Shown: positions 1 through 11,634, counted from the stretch's first letter. The stretch is 64,000 nucleotides of DNA from Monocercomonoides exilis (GCA_001643675.2 LSRY02000028.1:558001-622000); one strand, 5' to 3'. Notes: generated from the sequence alone by a model not told the origin. Program-made: numbers and translations.

Positions 1-1284
1 GAAGAAGCACACAGGGGACGAAAATGCACATGCTCCGAAACCTGTGACTGCTCATGCCATGCTTCGTCTTCTTCCTCGTCTTCTTCTGCATCATCTTCAT
101 CACCATGCTGCTCAGAAGGCTGCTCGTGCACTCGTCCAGTGATTGTCAACGAGACGCTTGCTTATTTCCTTGGCCGGACGCAACTGTTTTTGGAGTCCGT
201 TGGGCTGAAGCCAGAGAAGATTCGCTTCAGACAACATCTGCTCAAACAGATGGCACATTATGCACGCGACTGCTGGGATGCAGAAGCGTTGACAGAGGAA
301 ATAGAAGAAGAAGAGAACGAGCAACCAGCCGGGAAGAAGAAGGACTCCAAAAAGGAAGGGAAAAAAGATAAGAACGAGAAGGCAGAAAGCACGCCGACTG
401 CTGCAAGAACCGAAGAGTGGACTGAAATTGTGGGAATTGCGGATCGTTCCTGCTACGATCTCAGAGTGCACAGCGCTGCGTCAGGAAAGCCTTTGATTGC
501 GCAGAGAAAGCTGAAGGCACCAAAGACTGTGATAAATGCTGTGCCAAACAAACAGGTGATTGGGAAGGAGCTGAAGCAGAAAGGAAAAGCAGTGATGGAA
601 TATATTGAGAAAATGAGCGAAGAAGAAGTGTTGGCCATGAGAAAGGCTCTTCACATGGAAGACACAGAAAAAGCTGCAACAGAAAAAGCAGAAGAAGCGC
701 CATTTGTCGTCATCAAGCCGTTTCCGGATGCTCCAAACGAGGAAGTGAAAATCACACAGCAATTGGTGTCATTCAAGACGTCCATCGTTCATGTGGAGAA
801 CTTCCTTCCGTATGTGATTGAGCCATCATTTGGTATCTCTCGTATCATTTCAGCAATCATCAGCCAGAACTTCTCGACTCGCCCAACCGACAGTCAACGT
901 GCAGTCATTTCCTTCCCTCCAAAAGTTGCACCTTATGCAGCAGTTGTGTATGCTCTGCAGTCTGATGAAAAACTGAGAGCTAAAGCAGCAGCAGTGGAGG
1001 ACTCGCTGGAGGTGCCGTTGTTCACTGACCCGTCGACTGTATCGATCGGAAAGCGGTATGCGCGTGCAGACGAGGTCGGTGTAGCGTTTGCAGTGACTGT
1101 GGACTACACGACACTGGAGGACAACACAGTCACAATTCGTGAGAGAGACTCGATGCAGCAATGCAGAGTTCCGAGTGCTGAGCTGCCCCATCTCATTTCC
1201 TCGCTGATCAATGGAACTGAAACATGGGCCCAACTTACATCAAAATATCCACTTGTCGAAGTGAAGGAGGAAGATGATGATTAA
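1..1284 (+). CDS. GARS: Glycyl-tRNA synthetase, C-terminal part (5' cut by window edge)
   Basis: The frame is open from base 1 to TAA at 1282-1284. The protein is the second half of eukaryotic-type (alpha2) GlyRS, which charges tRNA-Gly in the cytosol. Visible family blocks: RFRQHL and HYARDCWDAE (about residues 76-95), EIVGIADRSCYDL (motif 2 region), VIEPSFGISRI (motif 3), then the anticodon-binding domain with SIGKRYARADEVGVAF, RERDSMQQ and a short acidic tail. Two low-complexity stretches interrupt the conserved order: a Cys/Ser-rich one at bases 1-135, before VNETLAYFLGR, and a Glu/Lys-rich one at about 280-410, between WDAE and TEEWTEIVG. Both sit where animal and fungal enzymes have short loops. 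No intron is needed in the visible part. The true start is outside the window. The family assignment is very secure. Confidence 0.96.
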   Translation, partial: EEAHRGRKCTCSETCDCSCHASSSSSSSSASSSSPCCSEGCSCTRPVIVNETLAYFLGRTQLFLESVGLKPEKIRFRQHLLKQMAHYARDCWDAEALTEEIEEEENEQPAGKKKDSKKEGKKDKNEKAESTPTAARTEEWTEIVGIADRSCYDLRVHSAASGKPLIAQRKLKAPKTVINAVPNKQVIGKELKQKGKAVMEYIEKMSEEEVLAMRKALHMEDTEKAATEKAEEAPFVVIKPFPDAPNEEVKITQQLVSFKTSIVHVENFLPYVIEPSFGISRIISAIISQNFSTRPTDSQRAVISFPPKVAPYAAVVYALQSDEKLRAKAAAVEDSLEVPLFTDPSTVSIGKRYARADEVGVAFAVTVDYTTLEDNTVTIRERDSMQQCRVPSAELPHLISSLINGTETWAQLTSKYPLVEVKEEDDD

Positions 1285-1682
1285 CTAATCATCAGTGCCT
1301 TCTACATTTAGTTTATTTTTGTAACTTGTTCTATTTTTTGAACATTTCTTTCTTTCTTCTCTTTATCTAATTACATAAAAGTCAAATTTCTTGCATTATT
1401 TTTTACTCTTGATTTATCATTTTTTATTGTTGATGAATATGGGTGATACTAAAGAGATCTTGATTTTTTTTTTTGACTGATTTGATGAATAAAGTGAAAT
1501 GATAAAAAAGAGTGTTTGAAATACAGAGTTGAAAACAGAAGCCTGGATAGAACAAGAAGCAACGAATATTAAACAATAACGCCTAATAAATTTCTCTGGA
1601 ATATACAGCATGCTGCCTCTTTTGCTTTTCTTCATTCTCTTTTGGAATTCTGAACATAGACAGAAATTTAAGTTAGAAAATT
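1285..1682. other. Intergenic, convergent gene ends
   Basis: This 398-nt AT-rich spacer lies between the stop codons of two converging genes. It has T-rich runs typical of 3' untranslated regions. I see no coding potential and no RNA gene. Confidence 0.6.
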
Positions 1683-2511
1683 TCAATATTTAAAAAAAGG
1701 ACAAAAATAATCAAACATATATCGTTTGGGCTCTCCTAAAGCACGACCAGTTTGCGAATTAATGTCTTTAAACTTTCCGTCCAATTCTTGTCTTCCGTCA
1801 TAAATATTTTTCTGTCTTGGATTTTCTATATTTATTTCGGATTTTGATGGAGAATGATTCATGCGCTTTGAATAATCATTCATCATTGAATCCGCTTCGT
1901 TTCGTGCAAAATTATGTCCATTTGCAACTTTTGATATATCAATATTTGTAGCGCGGGGTGATTTCTGGTTATATAGCTGTTCAACATCGAACTTGCTCCG
2001 ATCGGTTACAGGTTCCTTGTTCTTCATTCTGCTTTCAAGTTTCTTATAAATATCATCAATTGAAACATATTTCCCTGAAAGAGCATTGCTCATTGAAGGA
2101 TTATCAACGCAGTCGTATGAGCAATTAACAAGAACCTATTTAAAAAAATCAATATAAGCAAATATTTCAACAAAATTCGCAAACAGAAATGCATTGCTTT
2201 GTATGAGTTTCTCCACAGTCTTTAATGCATCGAGAATATGATTCGTCAGAAATGTCAGTTGTCGAACAATTCTGTTGGCACACTGAAGGTAAAATACCTT
2301 GACATCCTTTAAATTCCTGTTTGCATTTTTTCATGCAAATATCTTCTAATGGATCAGGCAATTCCTTTTGCGCTCCAAACATTTTTTTATTCATATTCCT
2401 TTTCGCATGATCATAAGAAGATGATTTCACAAGGAAATTATCATATTGACACTGAGAAGAAATTATCCACAGCAGAAAAGCGTGGTATATACATGAAGGG
2501 AACATTTTCAT
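1683..2511 (-). CDS. Secreted Cys-rich protein, two exons, unknown function
   Basis: Exon 1 is 2511-2185 and exon 2 is 2135-1683, with an intron at 2184-2136 (49 nt, GTTTGC...AAATAG, phase 0). Together they give about 259 aa. The N-terminus has a hydrophobic segment (FLLWII) ending SSQCQ, which fits a cleavable signal peptide. The middle holds a Cys cluster of CxxxC and CxxxxC spacing (residues about 60-120), continued across the splice site by NCSYDC. The C-terminal half is polar, rich in Lys, Asp and Asn, and has no Cys. Splicing is inferred because the exon 1 frame meets a stop just inside the proposed intron and the exon 2 frame is open upstream of its first ATG. I do not recognise the family. 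A secreted or cell-surface role is inference from the signal peptide only. Confidence 0.7.
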
Positions 2512-2784
2512 AGCAAACTCAAACTTTTAAAAGAATCACGTCATGTTGTTAAATCAAATAAAAAGATTACTTTATTATGGGGAAAATTCTTGATGAATAT
2601 TTAAACAAATAATTAAGTCAACCTACATCGCCAACATATTTTTAACTAAAAACATATAATCAGACGAACGCGGGAAACTTAACGAATAAAATGGAGAATT
2701 ACTCTGGCTTTGAGTCAAAGCTCATTGCCCAAAAAAAATATCTCCATAAACATATAATATGCCACTTTACAAGGCAACGTATCC

Positions 2785-4228
2785 TCAACCACGATTTCCA
2801 GAACCAGCTGGATGATCATCTTTCCATTCATCCCATTCAATTTTTCCTTTCCTTTCTAGTTCATTGTACTCATCTGAGTCCTCTCTGGGCTTTGGTCTTG
2901 CTCTGATAAAAGTTTTAAAATGAATTCACAACAAATTTGTGAATAAGCAAAAGATAATTCAACCATTAAAAATCAAAGAAATAAATTAAAAAATAAGCAA
3001 ACTTTTCTTCTTCTTCCATTTTCTTTTCGCGCGCAAGTCTTTCCATTTGGCGTTTGGCTTCCCTTTCCATTTCCTCTTCCAGTGAAATGGTCCACGTGGG
3101 CGTTGGATTGAACACAGCATCGCGCATTTGCTGACGTGATTTTGCGGCTGCCATCGGATCAAAAGTCGCCACAACAGAAGAAGGCGAGGCGCTCGAAATG
3201 GTCGATGCATAAGAAGCTTGTGAGTAGACGTCTGACACAGCAAGAGAGCTGCCAAATGGCGCGCCAACTGGAGACGTCGTTGGCTGAGACGTGATCGAAA
3301 ACTGTGTGCGCCCAACAGGCGTTGACTTGTAAGCAGAGGATGGCACAAATGAAGGTGTAGCTGAAGATGAGCTGCGAAGTGATTCAGGAATAGTTGTTCC
3401 TGGGGTCAAAGGAGCTATTGTCCCATCAGGTCTCATGACAATCGCTCCTTTCAGACGGTTTTCATCCCCGTTTGATTTTTGCTCCCTTTCTCTATCCTTT
3501 ATACTCTCTTCAACTGGATCTTTTCCTTCGCATTTCATTTTGGAAGCGTATTCAACCAAAGGAAGTTCTCTTTCAATTGAAGACAGCTCAGAAAAAGTCA
3601 TTGATGCAAACTGTTTTAATTGAGAAATGTTAAGATTTAGAAGATCTCTTTCATCAGAAAAGCTAAGATCCAGTTCATCATCTTCCTTTGCCATGTTTCG
3701 TTTCAAAAGCTCGTTAATTTCTGCTGTAATTTTCTTCTCAAAACGAATTCTTTCAATGAGACTTGTTCTGTCCCGTGAGATACCGTTGAAATCTTTTTGC
3801 TTAACTTTTTCATAAGCTTTTCCCAATGGAGAGTCTTTTTCAAACAGTGAATAAGAATCAAGAATAGACAAAAAAGTGATGAAATCTTGTTGAGATTGTA
3901 ATAAAAGTGCTCTGCGCGTTTCAGGATCGTAAGGTAGCTGCTGACGAAGATATCCTTTTAAAAATAAAACAGAAAGAAGTCGAACATCCATTGCCCCCAA
4001 CTCAGATAACTCCAAAAATTCCTTTCTATTCAAATACAATCCCACATTTCTGCACATTGTATCGCATTGTTCAAGAATTTCTAAAGCTGACTTGATTTCT
4101 AAAGGAGTTGCAGAACGCGAAGAAACTTTTTGGTAAATGCGAAATGCTCTTGCAAACAATCGTGAAAGAGAAGGTGCATCTTCATTTTTTTTACTATCCT
4201 CTTGAACGATAGGGGATTCCTGACTCAT
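2785..4228 (-). CDS. TAP42: TAP42/IGBP1-like PP2A-associated protein
   Basis: Exon 1 is 4228-3003 and exon 2 is 2902-2785, with a 100-nt intron (GTTTGC...TATCAG, phase 2). The product is about 447 aa. TAP42/alpha4 proteins bind the catalytic subunits of PP2A, PP4 and PP6 and link them to TOR signalling. Matching features: an N-terminal helical domain with LFARAFRIYQKV (about residues 24-35), MDVRLLSVLFLKGYL (about 80-94), basic RFEKKI near 160, then FSELSSIERELPL. The C-terminal tail encoded by exon 2 reads KIEWDEWKDDHPAGSGN, the hallmark end of this family, which proves the splice. The linker at about 265-380 is Ser/Thr/Pro-rich and longer than in fungi. Another PP2A-type phosphatase partner (a SAPS protein) lies 8 kb away. 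Confidence 0.9.
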
Positions 4229-4392
4229 GACGTATTAATCAGTCCAATTGAGTTAAAAAAATAAGTATTTGCTAATTAATAATTTATGGTTTCAACTCCA
4301 GTTCAGCAAAAGAAAATAAAGCATCATATGCATTCATTAAAATCATGATATTTACGTTTTCATAATTAATAATTATACCATAATGATTTTCA

Positions 4393-4752
4393 ATGGCTTC
4401 CATTTATTTATGCCCAATAATTTTGTTGGTCGTTAACGCAGTTCTAGGAGTCCTTATTATACTGGCATCCATCTTTGGAGATGTCATGGCAGGAGGGCCG
4501 ATTACTTATCTTCAGAATTTGTCATCACAAGGTAATTTCCAGGCAGGAGTTATTTTTCTGATTGGTGCCATATTGATTTACGTGTTCATGTTTGTCTTTT
4601 TTTATCTAATTATAAAAATGTCAATAATTGATTATAAATCGAAAATTTTTATTTAGACGAGTCGTGAATCCATCATTCGAACCGAAAATCAAAAAGAGAC
4701 AAAAAAAAGTTATTCGCCAAGCTATTCCACGCAAAAGATTGTGATTATGTGA
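4393..4752 (+). CDS. Small two-helix membrane protein, probably two exons
   Basis: The first exon opens at 4393 and encodes two strongly hydrophobic segments: residues 2-27 (LCPIILLVVNAVLGVLIIL) and about 52-75 (GVIFLIGAILIYVFMFVFF). A polar loop with GGPITYL separates them. The first-exon frame stops with TAG at 4654-4656, inside a sequence that looks like an acceptor (TTTTTATTTAG). The next bases are open for about 30 codons to TGA at 4744 or 4752, depending on which donor (GTCAAT near 4619 or GTCTTT near 4593) is used. I cannot choose between these donors by eye. The tail is basic in either frame. The family is not recognised. The start lies 164 bp from the divergent TAP42 start, so a shared promoter region is likely. 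Confidence 0.5.
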
Positions 4753-5014
4753 AGCACATTCCATCTCCTTTGTTTTATTAATTTTATTTTTCAATGATTC
4801 GACTTTTCATATCACTCAATATTTTTGGTTTTATATTCTCCAATCTTGTAGTTTTTGAAAGTTTTATAGTTTTCTTATTTTGTTAATTTTTTTTTCAAAT
4901 ATTCTAAAATAAACGTCAAAGAAACAACAGTTTATGTATTGTGAGAATAAGAAATTTCATGATCCTAACCTTTATTTCACGATTAATAAATAAAACATAA
5001 GTGAATTTTGACTA

Positions 5015-7650
5015 ATGGCCGACAGTCAAATGTATAACTTATGTTTTGGATGCAAGAAAAAAGTGGCTAAAATTTATTGCTCCACGTGCCATGCTTCTTT
5101 GTGCGAGCATTGTTTTTTATCCCTTCACATTTTAAATCCATCTCATATTGCTGCTATTCTGACAAGATGGACTCCACCAACGGAAAGATGTGAAGACAGA
5201 AATGAATCTCATTTTTTTATTCAATGCTCTGATTGCCAAATGGTTTGTTAGCTTTTGATTTTCAAAATTGATAAAAATTTTAATCAAGCCTGTTTGCATG
5301 TGTTGCCCATCTGTTTTTGAGCATTTTGGGCACAAATGTGCTGTACTATATTTAGAAAGTGTTTCAAGTGGATTTCTTCCAATTTCTTATCCATCACCAA
5401 GAGACACTATCCAATCACTCCCTATCAATAAACAATTACAAACAAAGAAGAATTCGCGAGTTGCGCGATATTTTCGTGATTCAACCGTCAATGCAATTGA
5501 TGACCTTCTTATGATTAAACGAAACGTATGTTATTATTTTGCACCTTATTTACTATGATTGTTTATGAATTTCTTAACTTTTTTTGATTCAGTTACCATC
5601 AGTTTTTTCCAAACGTTCACACGCAATACGCTCTCTTTTTCGAGACGTACATGCGATTATTAGTGAAATAGAAGAAGATATCATCGAACAAGAGGAACAA
5701 CTTCAAGATGACATTTTTTCGAAAACGAAGCAATTAATTGGAATATTATCTTCAGATCTTAATCAAGGTTTTTTCAGGCAATATCTTCCTTACTCGTTTG
5801 CATACGATGAATTGCTTACTCTACAATCCGAAGATGCAAACTCTAATTTGCCGATTGCAATGATTGGCAAAAATTTCACTCAAAGTGATCTTTCAGAAGT
5901 CTTTTCCAAATACCCTTCAATGAACAACCTTTCAAAGAATCTTTCCCAAGCCCATTCGCTTATCCAGCATCCAATCGAGCAGCTCATCAATGTTCACAGT
6001 GTCTCGTCTGTGCTGACAGCTTCTATTCTTCTCACATTTGACAAGTGGGAAAGGGGGATACAAAACCACCCTCTGTTTGACGAAGCCAAGGGAGACCCAC
6101 GCAATCCTCTGAAGTCTCTTGGCTTTGACCCCCACTTCCATCAGCGAAGATTGAAGCGAAGGGCAAAGAGGAAGGCTGGAGTGGATGACAGCGTCTCCAG
6201 CGACAAAGAGAAAGAGAAAGAGAAAGAGCCACGGAACAGTCGGCTGCCAGATGCGAATGAGAAGTCTGCGAAGAACAGCAGAAATAACTCAACGACCGAC
6301 GGCAAACGGCCGAGCCGCATAAAAGAGCAGACAGAGCAGCTGAGGGCAGAGCAGGACGGAGAGAGCTGCTCAGACTCGTCAGCCTCTTCCTCCTTCTCCT
6401 CCTCTTCTGAAGAGGAAGAAGGCTACGAGAATGCAACGCTGACTGCTCTCGAAGCATATTTCACTCAGCTCTCCACTTTCACTCCGCCTGCGCTCATCCA
6501 GCACAATAAACACAACTCTGCTTCTTCTTCTTCCTCATCTTCTTCTGCTTCTGCAGCGTCCTTTGAAGACGATTCCGAAAGCAGCTTCTCCGAATTGGAT
6601 CTGGCAGAGCTGTGGAACAAAGTGAGTTCTGGTTGCTTCGCAGGAAGCTTGGCGCTTCAGGAGGAAGCAGCCAAAGCAAACTATTTAAAACAGACGCAGC
6701 AAAATGCAACTTTGGTGAATAAGACATCGGAAAAGGAAGAAAAACTGCAAGTCCCAACAAGCAGGTCGGAGTCAGCAAAAGATCAATCTGCACATTCTTC
6801 GCTGAAAGAAGCAGCTGCAGCTACAACTGCAACTGCAAAATTATCACCTTCAATCACAATTTCATCAGCAGCCAATACTCCTCTCAACGACAACAGCACC
6901 AGGGCCACACAAGGAAACAGCGATAAACTTGGTTTTCTGAAGCTTTCACCCGAACAAGATGTGGCTTCGCTTCTCGCGGCAGAAGGCGAAGCCGGCGAGG
7001 CAGCGCTGACGAGCCTGGAGGAGATCAACAAGCAGAGCGCGGGGGCGCTTGCCGATCTGAACAACTCGCTCTTTCATTTTCAGACGATCGATCCGACGCT
7101 GGCTGCTTCGCTGATCACCCTCGCGTCGAATCTGCAGACCTCGGCAGCGGGCCAAGCGATTGGCGAGATCAAAACAGAGAATGGTCTCTTGGACATCAAC
7201 AGCGTACTGCCAGACGCGGTGAATCTTCAGTCAGCCTCTTTGATTCAAAGCAGCATTGGAAATGGCGCTGTGAGCAATAACAACACCAGCAATGCTAACA
7301 ACGCATCAGTCTCACCTTCTCAACTTCTCTTCGAACCAAGCAAAACTGGCCTGATTCAAAAGGAGCTGCTTTCAGCATCATCTTCATTTGTGGCATCTCA
7401 AACAGCATCCACACAACCACCCAATTCACAGACAAATGATCGTCTTTCTTCTCAAACTGTCTTTTCCTCTCAACAACAACAGCAACAACAACAACAACAG
7501 AGCGGATCAACAGCAACTTCTCCGTCTGCACAGTCTTTTTCGAGTCAGCCCATTCTGTCTGCTGCCATCTCCACACAGACAAAGTACATCCCTCAACAAC
7601 AACAGCAACAGCAACAAACAGGACAGTCTGCAACATCATCGTTTTCTTCT

Positions 7651-7683
<33 letters not shown>

Positions 7684-8823
7684 GCAGCACTTCTACCAAC
7701 TTCACAGGCCATCCCAGCAACTTCTTCTTCCTCTCCATCGACAATGGCCATGCCTCTGACACATTACTCTTCACTCGGCTCTTCTTCCTCGCCTTCTCTG
7801 AAGACAAAGCTCAACTCCTCCTTTATGACATATGTGCCGTCTTCTTCGGCGTCCTCTTCCTCTTCTTCTTCATCATCTTCATCATCATCATCTTCTTCTT
7901 CTTCTTCAACTTCTCAATCCTCATCATCTTCATCATCCTCAACAGTATACACTCCATTCAGTTACTCTTCTTATTCCTCTCCTTCCTCCTCTCCTTCTTC
8001 TCCTTCTTCATCTTCTCTTGCCACAACATACACTCCTTCTGCCCAATCTCCCTCTCTTTCTTCTTCTTCCAATTCTTCCAATTCTTCCTCTTCCTCTTCA
8101 AATACAAACTCCAATTCTCCATCGCCTTCCACATCTTCATCAGCCACACCGAAGACACGAGACAGCAACTCATCGGCATCTGACTCGAATGAAAGCGGAG
8201 AGTCTAATTCTCGCACATACAGGCCAAGCACCACCCACTACAGGACACAGGGCAACCAGCAGGCATCGAACGATGGAGACAGCCGGAAGAGCTTCATCTC
8301 CACGTGGAAGGAGAAAGACGAGAAAGACACGCAAGAGAAAGAGAAGGATTCGAAGGAAAAAGAAGAGAAAGACGCAGAAGTTGAGCGCCGTGCCAAGCGG
8401 GCAGCGTCTGAGAACTCGTCAGTCTTCTTTGCCACGTCGCTGATCGCGTCGAAGTACTCGCGGGAGAATCCCCCGCCCAGCGGAATGAAGTTCGAAGGGT
8501 ATATTTTGGGCGGCCTCTCGCTGGAGCACCGAAGAGGGTGGATCGCCAGCCGGGCGTTCCCAAACAACGTCTTCTTCGACCTGAGCGTGGTGAAGCCCTC
8601 GCAGCAGTGCTTTGTGTATGTCGGCGCACACGCCATTTTCACTGTTGGGCTGAATGTTCCTGGGCCGTCGGAATTCAGAGTGGCAACTGTTGATTTATCA
8701 GCTCCGACAGAAGATACAAACATCACTGAGCAGACAAAGGGAATTTGCGTGTTTTACACTAGAAATGGTTGGTGCAAAAGAGGGGATCAATGCACTTATG
8801 CTCATCTGAGGAAAAAAGATTAA
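5015..8823 (+). CDS. Large B-box + CCCH zinc-finger protein with poly-Ser/poly-Gln tracts
   Basis: Three exons: 5015-5242, 5289-5525 and 5593-8823, with introns of 46 nt (GTTTGT...CAAG) and 67 nt (GTATGT...TTCAG), giving about 1231 aa. The N-terminus has two B-box-like Zn modules: CFGCKKK..CSTCHASLCEHC and then CSDCQM joined by splicing to PVCMCC...HFGHKC. The junction completes the second module, which supports intron 1. A helical acidic stretch follows (IISEIEEDIIEQEEQL). Residues about 330-950 are low complexity: runs of Gln (CAA/CAG) and very long Ser runs (TCT/TCA/TCC). The C-terminus regains order (GMKFEGYILGGLSLEHRRGW ...) and ends in a canonical CCCH finger, C-x8-C-x5-C-x3-H (CVFYTRNGWC...CTYAH), 11 residues before TAA. 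RNA binding by the CCCH finger and protein contacts by the B-boxes are family expectations. I know of no standard family with this exact combination. Confidence 0.85.
7464..8110 (+). repeat. In-frame CAA and TCN trinucleotide tracts
   Basis: Short CAA/CAG runs near 7470-7500 and 7595-7615 encode Gln. Long TCT/TCA/TCC runs at about 7643-7690, 7845-7945 and 8055-8100 encode Ser. All lie in frame in the zinc-finger gene. Mixed codons within the runs suggest older, partly purified tracts rather than a fresh pure microsatellite. Confidence 0.85.
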
Positions 8824-9084
8824 TTGGCGAAAATTATAAGTTAAAGATCACAACTTTTTATAATTTTTACATTTTTCTTAATAATAAAAAGGAAAATTCG
8901 AAATTTTACTATTCTTTTTTATGAAATATATAAATTTTATACAACGCTTGATGAATTAAAAATGTTCTTTTGTTATTTCTAAAATACTAATGTTTATCCG
9001 AGTCAGAGTATTTCTCCGAAGCAAAGCATTATGGTTCATTTCATTTTTTTCTTCTCATTATTTGCCTAGGTTTAGCATCTATCG

Positions 9085-10575
9085 ATGGCTACTCCATCAG
9101 ATTCTGGAACTTATGAATATGATTTAATTGTGATTGGAGGAGGCAGTGGAGGTGTTGCTTGCGCCAAGGCTGCTGGAGACGCAGGAGCAAAAGTTCTTTG
9201 TTTTGATTATGTGACTCCCTCTCCACGTGGCACATCTTGGGGATTGGGAGGAACATGTGTAAATGTTGGCTGCATTCCCAAGAAGCTGATGCACAGAGCT
9301 GCAGCAATCGGTGGAGATATTGCAGATGCACCTTCTTTTGGATGGGAAGGTGTTGACCGTAAAGCAGCAAAAATTAACTGGTCAGAGCTTGTGCAACGTG
9401 TACAAAATCATGTTCGCAAATTGAGTTTTGGATATAGAGGAGAACTGAGGTCCAAAGGTGTAACATATATTCCAGCCATTGCATCATTCAAAGATCCTCA
9501 CACTATTGCTTACAAACAAAGAGGTGAAGATAAAACAGTTACGGGGAAATACATTGTCATTGCATGCGGTGGACGTCCAACATATCCTGATGTTCCTGGA
9601 GCAAAAGAATACTGTATTACGTCTGATGATCTGTTTTCATTATCCACAGAACCAGGGAAAGTTTTATGTGTTGGAGCTTCATACGTTTCATTGGAATGCG
9701 CAGGATTTCTTACTGAACTCGGATTCGATACAACTGTGATGGTACGATCGATTTTGTTGAGAGGATTCGATCAGGAGATAGCAGAGAAAGTTGGAGCATA
9801 TATGGAAGAGCACGGAACAAAATTCCAGAAAGAGCAGACACCAGTTGCATTTGCTAAAAAAGAAGATGGAAAAATTATTGTAAAATCAACAGGAAAACTT
9901 GGAGACAAAGAGGAAGAATTTGACACAGTGCTTCTTGCAACTGGAAGAACGCCTGTTACTGAAGCACTGAATCTTGAAGCTGCTGGAGTGAAAATGGACG
10001 CACGAACAAAGAAAATACCAGTTGATAAAACTGCAGCAACAAATGTTCCGTTCATTTATTGCATTGGTGACGCTCAGCTGGGAGCACCAGAACTGACACC
10101 AACTGCTATTCTGAGTGGAAAGATACTTGCGAAGCGTTTGTTCGGAGGAAGCCTGGAGGAGATGGTATACACAGATGTGCCAACAGCTGTGTTTACACCA
10201 CTCGAATATGGATCAATTGGCTTACCCGAAGAGAAAGCGAAGGATGTTGTGGGCGAAAGTAACGTGGTTGTCTATCACGGCTCGTTCACTCCGCTTGAGT
10301 GGGCAATCAGCGACGAGCGGAGCCATGAGGGAGAAGGATATGTGAAGGTTGTATGCGACAAGACCCGCGAAGAGACTGTCATGGGACTGCACTATTTGGG
10401 TCCAAATGCAGCTGAGGTGATCAACGGCTGGGCTCCATCGCTTCGACTTGGCGTGAGGAAGAGAGATTTGGAGCGTGTGGTGGGGATTCATCCGTGTTGT
10501 GCTGAAGAAATAAACAATGTCTCTGTGATAAAGGGATCTGGTGTCTCAGAGGCAAAAGGTGGCTGCTGAGGATAA
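9085..10575 (+). CDS. TXNRD: High-molecular-weight thioredoxin reductase, probable selenoprotein (C-terminal GCUG)
   Basis: This is a single-exon gene. The flavoenzyme passes NADPH electrons via FAD and a Cys pair to a C-terminal redox pair and then to thioredoxin. Visible motifs: FAD-binding GGGSGG (residues 19-24), redox centre GGTCVNVGCIPKK with the Cys pair spaced CxxxxC, NADPH-domain GASYVSLECAGFL, ATGRTP, the second FAD motif YCIGDA, and the dimer-interface dyad HPCCAEE. The conventional frame ends GGC TGC TGA (10567-10569), but the next codons are GGA TAA. Read with TGA as selenocysteine, the tail is Gly-Cys-Sec-Gly-stop, identical to the animal TrxR tail, and the length becomes 496 aa, normal for the family. 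I therefore end the CDS at 10575. I could not identify a convincing SECIS element in the 3' region. Without Sec readthrough the enzyme would lack the second redox pair. Confidence 0.93.
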
Positions 10576-11634
10576 AGGCGCGAGGTTAACACTTCTGAAG
10601 AGGAGAGAGGAGAAGAGTAAGAGAGAGTGTGTGTAGAGTTAGATGGACAAAGAAAAACAGAGAAATTTTTGAATTCAGCGGGAAAAAACATTTTCGTTGA
10701 TTTGCAGATTTGTTTGTTTTTCTTTGTTCTGGTGGTTGGAGAGATTGGCAGAAGTACCTCGCGCCCGATGACCCGTTTACAAATTAATGCTGCTGTGATC
10801 TTTTTTTTCTTATCTTAAATGAATTCTTTTTAAATTTTTATTGTGTTTTTCTTGTTCTGATATTGTTGATTATCATTCAATTGTTCTATCTTTTGGCCTG
10901 TTGTCTTTCTGATTGAATATTTGCGCATTACATTTCAGCATTTCTGACGAGGATGGCCTAAACACAATTTTTGGTGCGGCCAATGCAGCGTGAAGACTCA
11001 ACAAAAGCCACATGCTGTTCCTCTGATTCTCTTCCTCTGCGTGCCACTGCCCTGCTCCTCAGCCACGTGCAAGTCAACTCACAGCAGCAGTGGCGACAGG
11101 CGTGTTGCGCAGACAGAGTGCGTTGCATTGTATAACTTGAATTGTTGTGTGCAATTGATAAAAGAACGGAATCGTGAAAAGAGAAGAAATGTGCTTGTCA
11201 CATTTTTTTTATTCTTTTTTCCGTAGTTTTTTTATCATTCTGGAGGAATTGAGCATTTGCATGCTTTTCTTCATATCCAGAATTGCATTCAGCATTCATT
11301 CATGCTTTCGCAGCAGAGACGTTGCGTAATTGTTTTATCAGAGTTGTTGCTCGACTTTATTTCCTATAATATTTTATAATTTTTCAAAATTTTTTCTTTA
11401 TGACAAAAAACGTCTTCAACTTGCGAAATTGAATTGGAATTTTATTTTTTTTTTTTTAATTTTGTTTTATGGAGTAAATTATAAATGGCTGCAAAACCAA
11501 AAAGTTATTCCTAAAATCGAAAAAATTAATTTCGACATAAATGATCATTCGATAATCAATAAAAAAAGATAGTCAAAACGAAATGACAATGAAATGTAAA
11601 TTTGAATATTTCATTATAAGTTCAGATCAGATCA
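10576..11634. other. 3' region of TXNRD and intergenic spacer
   Basis: This 1.06-kb stretch has no convincing gene. It is the place to expect a SECIS element for the upstream selenocysteine codon. An ATGA...AA...TGAT series occurs at about 10769-10800, but its arms do not pair well. A small GGCC-based hairpin lies near 10952-10982. Short ORFs here are not supported by any motif. Confidence 0.5.

Noticed and set aside
10765-10805. Possible SECIS element (ATGA ... AA ... TGAT) downstream of the TrxR gene
   Set aside because: The three signature elements occur in order, but the sequence between ATGA and TGAT does not form a helix, so I cannot call it a SECIS.
10945-10990. GGCC-based hairpin as SECIS or terminator
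   Set aside because: The stem is only four strong pairs, with a bulge, and lacks the ATGA/GA core.
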